The notes under the pieces are model-generated. The model did no database searches and was not told the DNA's origin. It saw nothing but the letters and a program-made list of their open reading frames with translations. Both the position numbers and the translations under genes were made by a program. DNA of 64,000 bases, from the NCBI RefSeq assembly GCF_003201815.1, contig NZ_QJKB01000011.1, positions 62,001 through 126,000 on the forward strand. Direction: 5' to 3'. This DNA comes from Undibacterium pigrum. Lineage in GTDB: Bacteria > Pseudomonadota > Gammaproteobacteria > Burkholderiales > Burkholderiaceae_D. Shown piece after piece: positions 24,868 to 33,323 of the stretch. Position 1 is the first letter of the stretch, and each line of letters starts with the position of its first letter.

Positions 24868-26087
24868 ATTTCCTCCAGGTTTTTATAGAAGCTTTCCGTT
24901 CCATGAACGCCAATCGCTTGCGCACAGCACTCACCATGCTGGGCATCGTGATTGGTATTACCTCGGTCGTCATGATGCTGGCAGTTGGTGAAAGCGCCAA
25001 GAAATTCATTGCCAAGGAACTGGAAGTATTGGGTAGTAATCTGATGATTATTTCCCCCGGTGCAAATCGCACGCAAGGTGTCAGGGCGCGCACAGGTACA
25101 GCTCCTTCTTTGTCTGTCGAAGACGCAGTGGCGCTCAATGAATTAAGCAGCCTCAATGGTGCTGCACCAGCCTTGCAGGGTTTCTTCCAGCTCACGGTAG
25201 GTAATGACAATTCCAATAATGCCGTGCTTGGTGTCACGCCAGAAATGTTCAAGGTGCGTAACTGGAAAGTAGATCAGGGTAATGAATTCAGCGATTCTGA
25301 TATTCGTGGCGCAGCGCGCATGGTCATCATAGGCAAGAAACTGGCTGACCAGTTTTTTTACAAGGATAATCCCATAGGCCAGTTTGTGCGCATAGACAAT
25401 GTGCCTTTCCAGGTGGTCGGTGTCTTGCAGGGGGAAGGCCGCATGTTTGATGGTGGCGACCTTGGTGAGATGGTGCTGATTCCAATTACCTCGGCCCGTG
25501 CCACGCTGATGCGCAGCCCTTTCCCGCGCAATGTGCATTATGTGGTGGTGCAGGGCAAGAGCGACAAGCAGTTGAAAGATGCCGAGGAAGATATCAAGGA
25601 CATGCTGCGTGACCGCCACCATATCAAGGCTGGGCAGGAAGATGATTTTCGTATCGACAACCTGGCTTCAATCGCCGAGACAGGGGCCAAGATCAGTGCC
25701 GGCCTGGCAGCGATGCTGGGTGCCATCGGTGCCATCTCACTCATTGTGGGTGGCATAGGCATCATGAATATCATGCTGGTGTCAGTCACTGAGCGTACCC
25801 GCGAGATAGGCATACGCATGGCGATAGGTGCCAAGCCGCGGGATGTGCTACTGCAGTTTCTGACCGAGGCCGTGGTGATTTGTCTGGTTGGCGGCATCAT
25901 AGGCATCTTGCTGGCCCTGGCGGGTGCTGCAGCAATTACCTCTACCGGTAAACTGGAAGTCATCATAGGTCTGCAAGCCATGGTGGTGGCCTGCGGCTTC
26001 GCCAGTTTTGTTGGCATCTTCTTTGGTTTTTATCCGGCACGCCGCGCCTCACGTTTATTGCCTGTGGATTGTTTGCGCTATGAGTGA
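24864..26087 (+). CDS. MacB/FtsX-type ABC permease
   Basis: 407 residues with the MacB topology: one membrane helix near residues 20-42 (LTMLGIVIGITSVVMMLAVG), a large periplasmic domain (about 45-280), then three C-terminal helices with the FtsX core GGIGIMNIMLVSVTERTREI and GIRMAIGAKPRDVLLQFL, ending in PARRASRLLPVDCLRYE. With the separate ATPase and MacA-like adaptor it would form a tripartite exporter for peptides, macrolide-like compounds or lipids. It is last in the run of five export genes that begins at 20543. Confidence 0.92.
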   Translation: MNFLQVFIEAFRSMNANRLRTALTMLGIVIGITSVVMMLAVGESAKKFIAKELEVLGSNLMIISPGANRTQGVRARTGTAPSLSVEDAVALNELSSLNGAAPALQGFFQLTVGNDNSNNAVLGVTPEMFKVRNWKVDQGNEFSDSDIRGAARMVIIGKKLADQFFYKDNPIGQFVRIDNVPFQVVGVLQGEGRMFDGGDLGEMVLIPITSARATLMRSPFPRNVHYVVVQGKSDKQLKDAEEDIKDMLRDRHHIKAGQEDDFRIDNLASIAETGAKISAGLAAMLGAIGAISLIVGGIGIMNIMLVSVTERTREIGIRMAIGAKPRDVLLQFLTEAVVICLVGGIIGILLALAGAAAITSTGKLEVIIGLQAMVVACGFASFVGIFFGFYPARRASRLLPVDCLRYE

Positions 26088-26182
26088 GTGGTGATTTGTT
26101 TGCCAATTTTTCTGCTTATTTTCTGCTTATTCGGATTTCTTGAACATAAAATGTAGAATCTTAATCATTGAGAAAGTAATTT

Positions 26183-26581
26183 ATGAGCTTGTTAGGCAAT
26201 ATCCTGTGGTTGATTTTGGGTGGCTTTGTAACAGGGCTGGGCTGGTGGCTGGCGGGTCTGATCGCTTTCATCAGCATCATAGGCATACCCTGGGGCAGGG
26301 CTTGTTTCGTCATCGGGAACTTGAGCTTCATGCCTTTTGGTAAGGAAGTCGTGAACCGTGCTGATCTCAGCGGACAAGAAGATATAGGAACAGGGCCGCT
26401 GGGCATGATAGGAAATATCATCTGGTTCGTCCTGGCAGGTGTCTGGCTGGCGCTGGCACATCTTGTATCTGCGCTGTTTTGCTTTGTCACCATCATAGGC
26501 ATACCTTTTGGTCTCCAGCATCTGAAACTGGCAGCGATAGCCGTGGCACCTATAGGCAAGACGGTGGTGGACAGGTCTTGA
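26183..26581 (+). CDS. YccF-domain inner-membrane protein
   Basis: 132 residues made of two copies of the YccF repeat: NILWLILGGFVTGLGWWLAG...IIGIPWGRACF, then NIIWFVLAGVWLALAHLVSA...IIGIPFGLQHLKLA. Each copy has two membrane segments and the hallmark G-I-P-(W/F)-G turn, then PFGKEV or PIGKTV. E. coli YccF has no settled function. It converges with the dsbA-like gene, and the two share a bidirectional terminator. Confidence 0.9.
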   Translation: MSLLGNILWLILGGFVTGLGWWLAGLIAFISIIGIPWGRACFVIGNLSFMPFGKEVVNRADLSGQEDIGTGPLGMIGNIIWFVLAGVWLALAHLVSALFCFVTIIGIPFGLQHLKLAAIAVAPIGKTVVDRS

Positions 26582-26603
26582 TACAGGCTTTGATGCAGCA
26601 GAG

Positions 26604-26650
26604 CCAAACAAAAAAGCTCAGGGTTTTCATCCTGAGCTTTTTTTGTTTGG
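26604..26650. terminator. Bidirectional terminator between yccF-like and dsbA genes
   Basis: The stem AAAAAAGCTCAGG / CCTGAGCTTTTTT has an 8-base loop and extends to CCAAAC at 26604-26609 and GTTTGG at 26645-26650 with one unpaired T. Both strands end in T tracts, fitting the two convergent genes. Confidence 0.88.
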
Positions 26651-26679
26651 CTTGAGCCTTTACGACAAAGTGACCAAGC

Positions 26680-27336
26680 TTATTTCTTGCTTTTCACCAA
26701 TAAACTGTCCAGCAATTGCATGGTTGCCTGACCCAGTTGTTCACGCGGGATACTGGCGTTGGCTGAACCTATCATGGAAGGATTGGTCAGGAAGCGGCCG
26801 TCAACCACAAAGGTTGGTGTACTGTCGACCTGATAAGTGGCAACCAGCTTGCCCAGGCTCTTCAGTTTGCTGATGACAGAGAAGGAATTGTAAAAACTCA
26901 GGAACTTGGCTTTATCGATACCGTTTTTTACTGCCCAGGCGATATTGTCGTCATCACTGCTCAGGCGGTTTCTTTCCACATGCCAGGTAGCCAGTACTTT
27001 GGCATGCAGGCTGGCTTCCAGATTCATTGCTTCCAGCGTCAGAAACAGATGCGCTTCCGGATCTTTTTCACCGGTCAGTGGCAAATGGATGCGACGAAAG
27101 ACGATATTGTCACCCTGTTTTTTCACCCATTCATTGACCACAGGTTCCAGCATATTACAGGCTGGGCAGTGGTACATGAAAAACTCGATGACTTCAATTT
27201 TCTTGCCTGTCGCCTGCGTGGCTTGCGGGTTTTTCAGGCTGATGAAGTCCGCACCTTCCTTGGGAGATGCAGGCGAGGCGAGTGCTGTCGCAGAGACAAA
27301 ACCCAGGGTAATAAGCAGTAAGCGTAAGAAGCGCAT
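26680..27336 (-). CDS. dsbA: Thiol:disulfide interchange protein DsbA
   Basis: Periplasmic oxidase that introduces disulfides into exported proteins. 218 residues with a signal peptide cleaved near Ala20 (FVSATALASP). The thioredoxin-fold active site is C57-P-A-C60, preceded by EFFMYH, and the cis-Pro loop is DSTPTFVVDG. The dipeptide PA between the cysteines differs from PH of E. coli DsbA, which should change the redox potential. The start at 27336 has AAGGAAATTC upstream. It converges on the YccF gene. No dsbB is in the window. Confidence 0.9.
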   Translation of the reverse strand: MRFLRLLLITLGFVSATALASPASPKEGADFISLKNPQATQATGKKIEVIEFFMYHCPACNMLEPVVNEWVKKQGDNIVFRRIHLPLTGEKDPEAHLFLTLEAMNLEASLHAKVLATWHVERNRLSSDDDNIAWAVKNGIDKAKFLSFYNSFSVISKLKSLGKLVATYQVDSTPTFVVDGRFLTNPSMIGSANASIPREQLGQATMQLLDSLLVKSKK

Positions 27337-27736
27337 GAATTTCCTTTTAAGGTAGAGCAAAACAAGTTGCTGAGCTTACCAGAATTTTGCTATCTGGCAG
27401 CGCAGGCGCGAAAGCGTTCAGTTTTTTGACAGACTTTCTGGCAAATTGTTCACGAATGTCGATGATTATTGACAAAAATTGACGAATATAGCTGTGACCT
27501 GATACAGCCAGGCTATAAATTGCGACATATTCATGAAATATCTTTAAATGCCCATGTAAACCGCAGAATTTTGCGCAAAAACTTGCATGATGCTCATATT
27601 CGTAGAAAAATGAAGATGGATAATGACTCTTGCGCTGGCCCATTGCTTATCGATGTGCCCGGTGATTTTGCAGGCATTGTTCCATCATCCAGCCGTCACC
27701 CATCGTCCGCCAGTATCGCCCAGTGGAGTACATGCA
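27337..27736. other. 400-bp divergent intergenic region
   Basis: It separates the divergent dsbA and exonuclease genes and must hold both promoters. Two TTGACA hexamers at 27426-27431 and 27469-27474 are visible, but neither has a good -10 box at normal spacing. An open frame on the reverse strand (27347-27643) has no family features and no ribosome site. I see no RNA gene. Confidence 0.5.
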
Positions 27737-28240
27737 ATGATGACCGTGCCCATCGTGATTGATTTTGAAGCCTCAGGCTTTGGCAAAGGCAGCTACCCTA
27801 TCGAGGTAGGCTTCTCGCGTCGTCATGGAGAAGGCTGGTGCACACTCATCCGGCCTGAATCCGACTGGCAGCACTGGGATATCCACGCCGCCCGCATACA
27901 CCGTATTCCGCGTGAAATACTGGTCGAACGGGGCAAGTCAGCCAGCCTGGTGACAGAGCAGCTCAATACCCTGCTGGCCGGGCTGACGGTATATACCGAT
28001 GGCTGGACCCAGGACTATGTCTGGATGGCGCGCCTGTATGATGCCGTCGACAGGGTGCCAAATTTCCGTCTGGCAGATATGCGCGAAATCATCAGCCCCC
28101 AGCAAGAGAGTTTGTGGCATGCAACCAAGCACCAGGTGCAGGAAGACTTGAATATTTCCCGCCACCGCGCCAGCAATGATGCCCGTGTTTTGCAAATGAC
28201 CTGGTTGCGTACCTATGATGCAGTACGCTGCCTTGGTTAA
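27737..28240 (+). CDS. DEDDh-type 3'-5' exonuclease-like protein
   Basis: 167 residues of the DnaQ/exonuclease fold. The first motif is VIDFEASGF (Asp9, Glu11), the second lies in VYTDGWTQDYVW, and the third is HRASNDARVLQ, with the H-x4-D spacing of the DEDDh class. It lacks any polymerase or Z-binding part, so it is probably a stand-alone RNA or DNA trimming enzyme. ATG at 27737 with GGAG 9 bp upstream is preferred; the frame stays open to 27623 but with no family text. Confidence 0.83.
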   Translation: MMTVPIVIDFEASGFGKGSYPIEVGFSRRHGEGWCTLIRPESDWQHWDIHAARIHRIPREILVERGKSASLVTEQLNTLLAGLTVYTDGWTQDYVWMARLYDAVDRVPNFRLADMREIISPQQESLWHATKHQVQEDLNISRHRASNDARVLQMTWLRTYDAVRCLG

Positions 28241-28384
28241 ATTGCAGGTGAGGTCTTTTTCTGCTTCATTGCAACATCTCGTAAAATAAATATCAAAATA
28301 TTATCCGGACAGTGCAAAATACAGAATTGCCTGGATACTCCCTTGGGTATCCCGCTGGCTTTGCCTTGAAATGCGAGGAGATGA

Positions 28385-29518
28385 GTGTTGAAGAAATGGA
28401 TAATACGTCTGTTAATCCTGGTGCTGGCCTTGCTGGCTATTGTCTTTACCTATCTTTTGCTGGCGCCAGTACCTATCAACCCGGTTGCCTGGCAGGCCAC
28501 TCCTTTCGCCGGTTATTCACCTCCACATGCACGCAATGAAAAACTGGCTGCGCTGAAAACCATAGAAATAGGCGAAGAAACCGGCCCCGAACATATCGCC
28601 ATAGGTCCGGATGGGAAGCTGTATGCCGCCGTTACCTCAGGTGCAATTTTGCGCATGCAAGCCGACGGCAGCCAGCGTGAAGTCTGGGTAAATACCGGTG
28701 GCCGGGTACTGGGTTTCATGTTTGATGCTGCGGGCAATATGATTGCAGCCGATGCCTTTCGCGGCATACTTTCGATTGCACCAGACAAGCAAATCACTGT
28801 GCTGACCGACAAGATCGGTGATAGCCCGATTTTGTATGCAGACGCTGTGGTAGTCGCAAAAACCGGCAAGATTTATTTCACCGATGCATCGCAACGCTTT
28901 GGTGCGAAAGAATCTGGCGGTACCTTCCATGCCAGCGTACTCGACATTCTTGAACATTCTTCTACCGGACGGGTTCTTGAATATGACCCGGCCAGCAAGC
29001 AGACACGCCTGATCGCTGATGGTCTGTGTTTTGCCAATGGCCTGGTACTCAGTGCTGATGAACAAAGCCTCATCGTGGCTGAAACCGGTGAATACCGACT
29101 CTGGAAAATAGCGATCGCCGCGCAAGAACTGCACCTGAAAAACAAGCCGGATAAAAAACTGGCCAGCATTTTGCTGCGTGATTTGCCCGGTTATCCCGAC
29201 AATCTCATGCGTGGCCTTGATGGCCGTATCTGGCTGGGTCTGGCCAAGCCACGTGGTTCAGCAATAGACAATATGGCGGAGAAACCCTGGCTGCGCAGCA
29301 TTACCCTGCGTCTGCCGCGCGTATTGTGGCCAGTGCCACCTGCCTATGGTCATGTGCTGGCATTCAATGAGGCTGGCAAGATCCTGGCTGACTTGCAGGA
29401 CCCTACCGGGCAATACCCTGAAACCACGGGCGTCACCGAGACGGAAGACCGCCTGTATATCCAGAGCCTGCATGCCCATGGCATAGGCTGGCTACCGAAT
29501 CATCTGGTCAAAAAATGA
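28385..29518 (+). CDS. SMP-30 / strictosidine-synthase-like beta-propeller protein
   Basis: 377 residues. A membrane anchor at residues 5-24 (WIIRLLILVLALLAIVFTYL) is followed by a six-bladed propeller with the family text IGEETGPEHIAIGPDGKLYA, GRVLGFMFDAAGNMIAAD, KIYFTDASQRFG, LEYDPASKQTRLIADGLCFANGLVLSADEQSL and GYPDNLMRGLDGRIWLGL. Relatives include APMAP and gluconolactonase-like lactonases, so a calcium-dependent lactonase or esterase facing the periplasm is plausible. The start is GTG at 28385 or TTG at 28388; AGGAG spacing favours the latter slightly. The end overlaps glpD by 4 bp. Confidence 0.82.
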   Translation: MLKKWIIRLLILVLALLAIVFTYLLLAPVPINPVAWQATPFAGYSPPHARNEKLAALKTIEIGEETGPEHIAIGPDGKLYAAVTSGAILRMQADGSQREVWVNTGGRVLGFMFDAAGNMIAADAFRGILSIAPDKQITVLTDKIGDSPILYADAVVVAKTGKIYFTDASQRFGAKESGGTFHASVLDILEHSSTGRVLEYDPASKQTRLIADGLCFANGLVLSADEQSLIVAETGEYRLWKIAIAAQELHLKNKPDKKLASILLRDLPGYPDNLMRGLDGRIWLGLAKPRGSAIDNMAEKPWLRSITLRLPRVLWPVPPAYGHVLAFNEAGKILADLQDPTGQYPETTGVTETEDRLYIQSLHAHGIGWLPNHLVKK

Positions 29519-31071
29519 AGAGCAAGCCGGCCATGCTCGAAGTCGATGTACTCGTCATCGGCGGTGGTATCAATGGTGCTGGCATCGCCCGTGATGCTGC
29601 CGGGCGCGGCCTGAGTGTGTTGCTGTGTGAAAAAGATGACCTGGCTTCGCATACCTCATCGGCCTCAACCAAACTCATCCATGGTGGTTTGCGCTATCTT
29701 GAATATTATGAATTTGGCCTGGTACGCAAAGCCTTGCAAGAGCGTGAAGTGCTCATGCGTTCGGCCCCGCATATCATCAGTCCCTTGCGTTTTGTCATGC
29801 CGCACGATAAAGGACAGCGTCCGGCATGGATGATCAGGGCAGGCTTATTCCTCTACGATCATCTGGCAAAACGCGAATTGCTGCCCGGTGCGGAAGTCGT
29901 CAATTTACAAAAACATATTGCAGGCCAACCCCTGCTGGCTGATTTTCGCCGCGGTTTTGCCTATTCGGATGGATGGGTAAACGATGCCCGCCTGGTTGTC
30001 CTGAATGCCATGCAGGCGGCAGAAAAAGGGGCCACCATCATGACCCGCACCCGTTGCGTATCGGCCAGGCGGCAAGACGATCACTGGCTGGCGCAATTGC
30101 AAAAAGCCGATGGCAGCATGATGGTGGTACAAAGCCGCAGCCTGGTGAATGCCAGCGGGCCCTGGGCCATCAACACCTTGCAGCAAGTTTTGCATCAGGG
30201 GGCAGCAAAACACTTGCGCCTCATCAAGGGTAGTCATATCGTTGTACAGCGATTGTTTCATCACCCTTATGCGTATATCTTCCAGCACCCGGATGGCCGC
30301 ATCGTCTTTGCCATACCCTATGAACAAAACTTTACCCTGATAGGTACGACCGACCTGGATTACCAGGGTTCGCTCGATGAAGTAGCGATCAGTGAAGAAG
30401 AAGTGAGCTATCTCTGTGGCCTGGCCAGTCATTATTTTACCCAGTCCATCAGCCCTGCCGATGTACTCTGGTCTTATTCCGGCGTCCGCCCACTGGTAGA
30501 AGAGGCAGTCGAAGCGGGCAAGGAAAAAGCCGCCGCCCTGACCCGTGACTACAGTCTGGAACTTGATACTGCCGGTGCGCCTTTGCTGAATGTATTTGGT
30601 GGCAAGATCACCACCTACCGCAAACTGGCAGAAGAAGCTCTGTCCTTGCTGGCACCCTTGCTCAACAATGCCAATTCTGCCTGGACTGAGCATGCCTGCC
30701 TGCCCGGTGGCGATATCTATGGCGATGTACCGGAAAACCGCGCCGTTAGCGAATTCCCCTTGTTCATACAACAATGCCAGCAACAATATGCCTGGCTACC
30801 ACCTCACCTGACAGAGCGCTATGCCCATGCTTATGGCAGCCGTATCCATGTTTTGCTGAAGGATAAATACTCTCTCGCTGACATGGGAGATTTGCTGTTG
30901 CCCGGTTTGTATGTTGCCGAGGCAGCTTATCTGGTGAAGCATGAATGGGCACGTGAAGTGAATGACATCCTCTGGCGTCGCAGCCGCCTGGGTTTGCATT
31001 TGCTGAGGGAAGACAGCAGCCGCTTGCAGGAATGGCTGGATGCCAATGCACAGCAGATGCAGCAGATGTAG
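29515..31071 (+). CDS. glpD: Aerobic glycerol-3-phosphate dehydrogenase
   Basis: Oxidises sn-glycerol 3-phosphate to dihydroxyacetone phosphate at the inner membrane and passes electrons to quinone. 518 residues. The FAD motif is GGGINGAGIARDA (residues 16-28), followed by STKLIHGGLRYLEYYEFGLV, a signature of GlpD, then LVNASGPWAI, YIFQHPDGRIVFAIPYE, TTDLDYQG and SGVRPLVEE, with the C-terminal GlpD domain to residue 518. Its start overlaps the stop of the SMP-30-like gene. No glpK, glpF or glpR lies nearby. The end carries a Gln/Met-rich run over CAG repeats. Confidence 0.92.
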   Translation: MKSKPAMLEVDVLVIGGGINGAGIARDAAGRGLSVLLCEKDDLASHTSSASTKLIHGGLRYLEYYEFGLVRKALQEREVLMRSAPHIISPLRFVMPHDKGQRPAWMIRAGLFLYDHLAKRELLPGAEVVNLQKHIAGQPLLADFRRGFAYSDGWVNDARLVVLNAMQAAEKGATIMTRTRCVSARRQDDHWLAQLQKADGSMMVVQSRSLVNASGPWAINTLQQVLHQGAAKHLRLIKGSHIVVQRLFHHPYAYIFQHPDGRIVFAIPYEQNFTLIGTTDLDYQGSLDEVAISEEEVSYLCGLASHYFTQSISPADVLWSYSGVRPLVEEAVEAGKEKAAALTRDYSLELDTAGAPLLNVFGGKITTYRKLAEEALSLLAPLLNNANSAWTEHACLPGGDIYGDVPENRAVSEFPLFIQQCQQQYAWLPPHLTERYAHAYGSRIHVLLKDKYSLADMGDLLLPGLYVAEAAYLVKHEWAREVNDILWRRSRLGLHLLREDSSRLQEWLDANAQQMQQM

Positions 31072-31271
31072 CAGACGCAGCAGGCAATACCGGGTTTGCC
31101 ATAGACGTAGCAAACTAATATCGTTCCTATTTTTTGCTGAAAATTCTGTTGCGGCCTGTCCCTGAGTTTCGCAGTTTATCCCCAGAAATTTGCGCACTGT
31201 CGCATGTCTGTAGCCTGGTTCATGTCGTTTGCTTATTCTGATCCCATCAAATCAAATACTGGGAGATGGCG

Positions 31272-32138
31272 ATGAACAAGACTGCATACATGAACGCACT
31301 GCGTCTGGCACTGGAAGGCTTGCCAGCCAGCGTTATCGAAGAAACCATGTGGACGTATGAGCGCAAGTTTGTCGATGCTCTGGTTGCAGGCCAGTCAGAA
31401 GAAGAAATAGCTGCCAGCTTGCCCAAGCCTGAACTGGTGGCAGTACAAAAGAAAGCCAGCAGCAAATATCAGGCATTGAAAAGCGATTTCAGCCTTGGCA
31501 ATATCGCTGGTTTGCTAGTCGCCCTGATAGGCTTGATGATCTTCAATGTATTCATGCTGATCCCGGCCATCACCTATTTCAGCCTCTTGTGCTCCGCCTA
31601 TATACTGGCATTGGGCATGTACGTAGTGGGTATAGGCATGACTGCTGCCAGTATTTCCGGTGTCGAGCAATTCAGTTTTGAGCTGCCTGCCAGCAAACAT
31701 CAAGTGCACCGCCATGAAGAGCGCAAACGCATGAAAAATCATAATGTCAGGGTAGATGTGACAGAAACTGGTATTTTGATCGATGGTGAAGATATGAAGG
31801 AAAGTGATGAAACTGCATCCACAATTGCGGCTTCCAGGTCAGTCTCAGCAAGCACAGCAACAACGCCAGTGACGCCAATATCGCCAGCTACTCCAGCTAC
31901 CCCGGCTACCCCACCGTCACCACCAGTGATCCAGTCGGCTGAGCATCATTCAGAAAACCTGCGTATAGAAGTTGGTAATCATTTTTCAGGTAAAAAATTG
32001 TTCACGGGCCTTGGTTTACTGTTGAGCTCCATCATCTTGATGATGCTGAGCATGTTCATCACCAAATACACTTTTATAGGCTTTAAACATTATTTACGCT
32101 GGAACTTGTCTCAATTGCATCTTGGCCATGCAGTCTGA
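31272..32138 (+). CDS. DUF1700-type membrane protein with Pro/Thr linker
   Basis: 288 residues. The N-terminus (YMNALRLALEGLPASVIEETMWTYERKF, SEEEIAASL) matches DUF1700 proteins, which begin with this helical part and continue into membrane helices (about 85-110 and 112-138). A charged region, a simple-sequence linker at about 195-217 (repeats of TPAT and SPAT) and a third membrane segment near 245-265 follow. DUF1700 genes usually sit beside a PadR-type regulator and a GIN-domain adhesin-like gene; here only the latter is present, 52 bp downstream. ATG at 31272 is chosen for its spacing from GGGAG. Confidence 0.75.
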   Translation: MNKTAYMNALRLALEGLPASVIEETMWTYERKFVDALVAGQSEEEIAASLPKPELVAVQKKASSKYQALKSDFSLGNIAGLLVALIGLMIFNVFMLIPAITYFSLLCSAYILALGMYVVGIGMTAASISGVEQFSFELPASKHQVHRHEERKRMKNHNVRVDVTETGILIDGEDMKESDETASTIAASRSVSASTATTPVTPISPATPATPATPPSPPVIQSAEHHSENLRIEVGNHFSGKKLFTGLGLLLSSIILMMLSMFITKYTFIGFKHYLRWNLSQLHLGHAV

Positions 32139-32190
32139 CAAGCAAGATTTGCAGTATTCTTTTTTAGGTTTTTAGTATCAGGAGAACAAA

Positions 32191-32994
32191 ATGAAAAACA
32201 TTATACGTACAGGTATAGGCATGCTGGGTTTGGCCATCGTATTGACAGCATCCAGTGTGGTTTTTATCCGGGCGCATGCAGCCACGGTAAGCGTGGCCGG
32301 CTCGGCAGCAAGTGAGGTTCGTCCTGTTACGGCATCCATCGTCAATGTCATACTCAGCGGCCCTATAGATCTGACGCTGAAGCAGGCCAGCACACCAGAA
32401 TTGCTGGTCAAGGGGGATGCCAAGCTGGTGTCTCGTGTGACCACCAGGCTGGAGGGCAATACCTTGTATGTAGGCACACGCGGGATCTATATATCAGTTG
32501 GAAAAACCGAGCAAACCAGGATAGAACTGAGTCTGCCTGGTCTGGAAAAACTGCAGACTTCCGGCAGTGGTGATGCCATCATCAAAGGCTTTAAAGGCAA
32601 TAAACTCGAAGTAAGCCTGCAAGGCTCAGGCAATATCAACCTTGATGGCGAATATCAGCAAATATTTGCCAGTCTCAATGGCAGTGGTGACCTGAACCTG
32701 GGTGTGGGGAATGCAGACACGCTGGAGCTGACCTCGCATGGTTCTGGCGATAGCATACTGAAAGGCCAGGTTAAAAATCTGAATGTCAAAATATCAGGTT
32801 CTGGCGATTTGAAAGCAAGTGCATTGAAGAGCGCCGTAGTCAATCTGCAATCCACAGGCTCATCCAGCAGCAAAGTGTTTGCCAGCCAGGAAATCAAGCT
32901 GAAGGTGACAGGCAGTGGCGACGTCCATGTCACAGGTAATCCGGCAAAGCGCAATGTAGAACGCATGGGTTCAGCTGACGTACATTGGGATTGA
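32191..32994 (+). CDS. Head-GIN-domain (DUF2807) exported protein
   Basis: 267 residues with a signal peptide (GMLGLAIVLTASSVVFIRAHA). The rest is a ladder of short beta strands with repeated GSGD or GSGN turns (LQTSGSGDAI, SLQGSGNINLDGE, SLNGSGDLNLG, TSHGSGDSIL, KISGSGDLKA, KVTGSGDVHVTG). That is the DUF2807 (GIN) right-handed beta-helix, a family of putative surface or stress proteins. It follows the DUF1700-type gene with the same orientation, as in other genomes, so the two probably act together at the envelope. Confidence 0.88.
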   Translation: MKNIIRTGIGMLGLAIVLTASSVVFIRAHAATVSVAGSAASEVRPVTASIVNVILSGPIDLTLKQASTPELLVKGDAKLVSRVTTRLEGNTLYVGTRGIYISVGKTEQTRIELSLPGLEKLQTSGSGDAIIKGFKGNKLEVSLQGSGNINLDGEYQQIFASLNGSGDLNLGVGNADTLELTSHGSGDSILKGQVKNLNVKISGSGDLKASALKSAVVNLQSTGSSSSKVFASQEIKLKVTGSGDVHVTGNPAKRNVERMGSADVHWD

Positions 32995-33323
32995 GCTTGT
33001 TTTCACGCTATTTGCAGCAATTGAGCCAATTTGGTGCAGCTTGAACTGTTGTTAATTGGTTAGTGAAAGTCGATGTTGTTAAAAAGAATGAAATTTTCCA
33101 CAGGAAATTTTTACTTGTGGAAAATTTTATTCTTTGTATCGTTGAATTTTCTGCTTAATGTTCGACGCTGTTTGCTTGGTATTGAAACTCTATTTACTTG
33201 ATGCTTTTTTCTGCAATAATCATTGCGCAGTTGTAAGTATTTGTTTCAATCACGAATTAAAGTTTGTGCGAACTGAAGTTTGCGTAACTACAGATTTTTT
33301 ACCAACCTGACCAGCCAAGAATC
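32995..33323. other. 329-bp intergenic region upstream of the sugar-binding protein gene
   Basis: No gene is supported here. It is strongly AT-rich and carries the long dyad described at 33083-33135. The promoter of the next gene should lie here, but no strong -10/-35 pair was picked. Confidence 0.6.
33083..33135. promoter_or_regulatory. Long AT-rich inverted repeat
   Basis: Two 20-bp arms (33083-33102 and 33116-33135) are complementary at 19 of 20 positions, with a 13-bp loop. The inner arm is AAATTTTCCACA / TGTGGAAAATTT. It lies 89 bp after the GIN gene stop and about 190 bp before the next start. It could be an operator or a terminator with few GC pairs; a bidirectional role is possible. 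Confidence 0.6.

Noticed and set aside
27347..27643. Reverse-strand open frame upstream of dsbA
   Set aside because: No ribosome site, odd composition and no family match.
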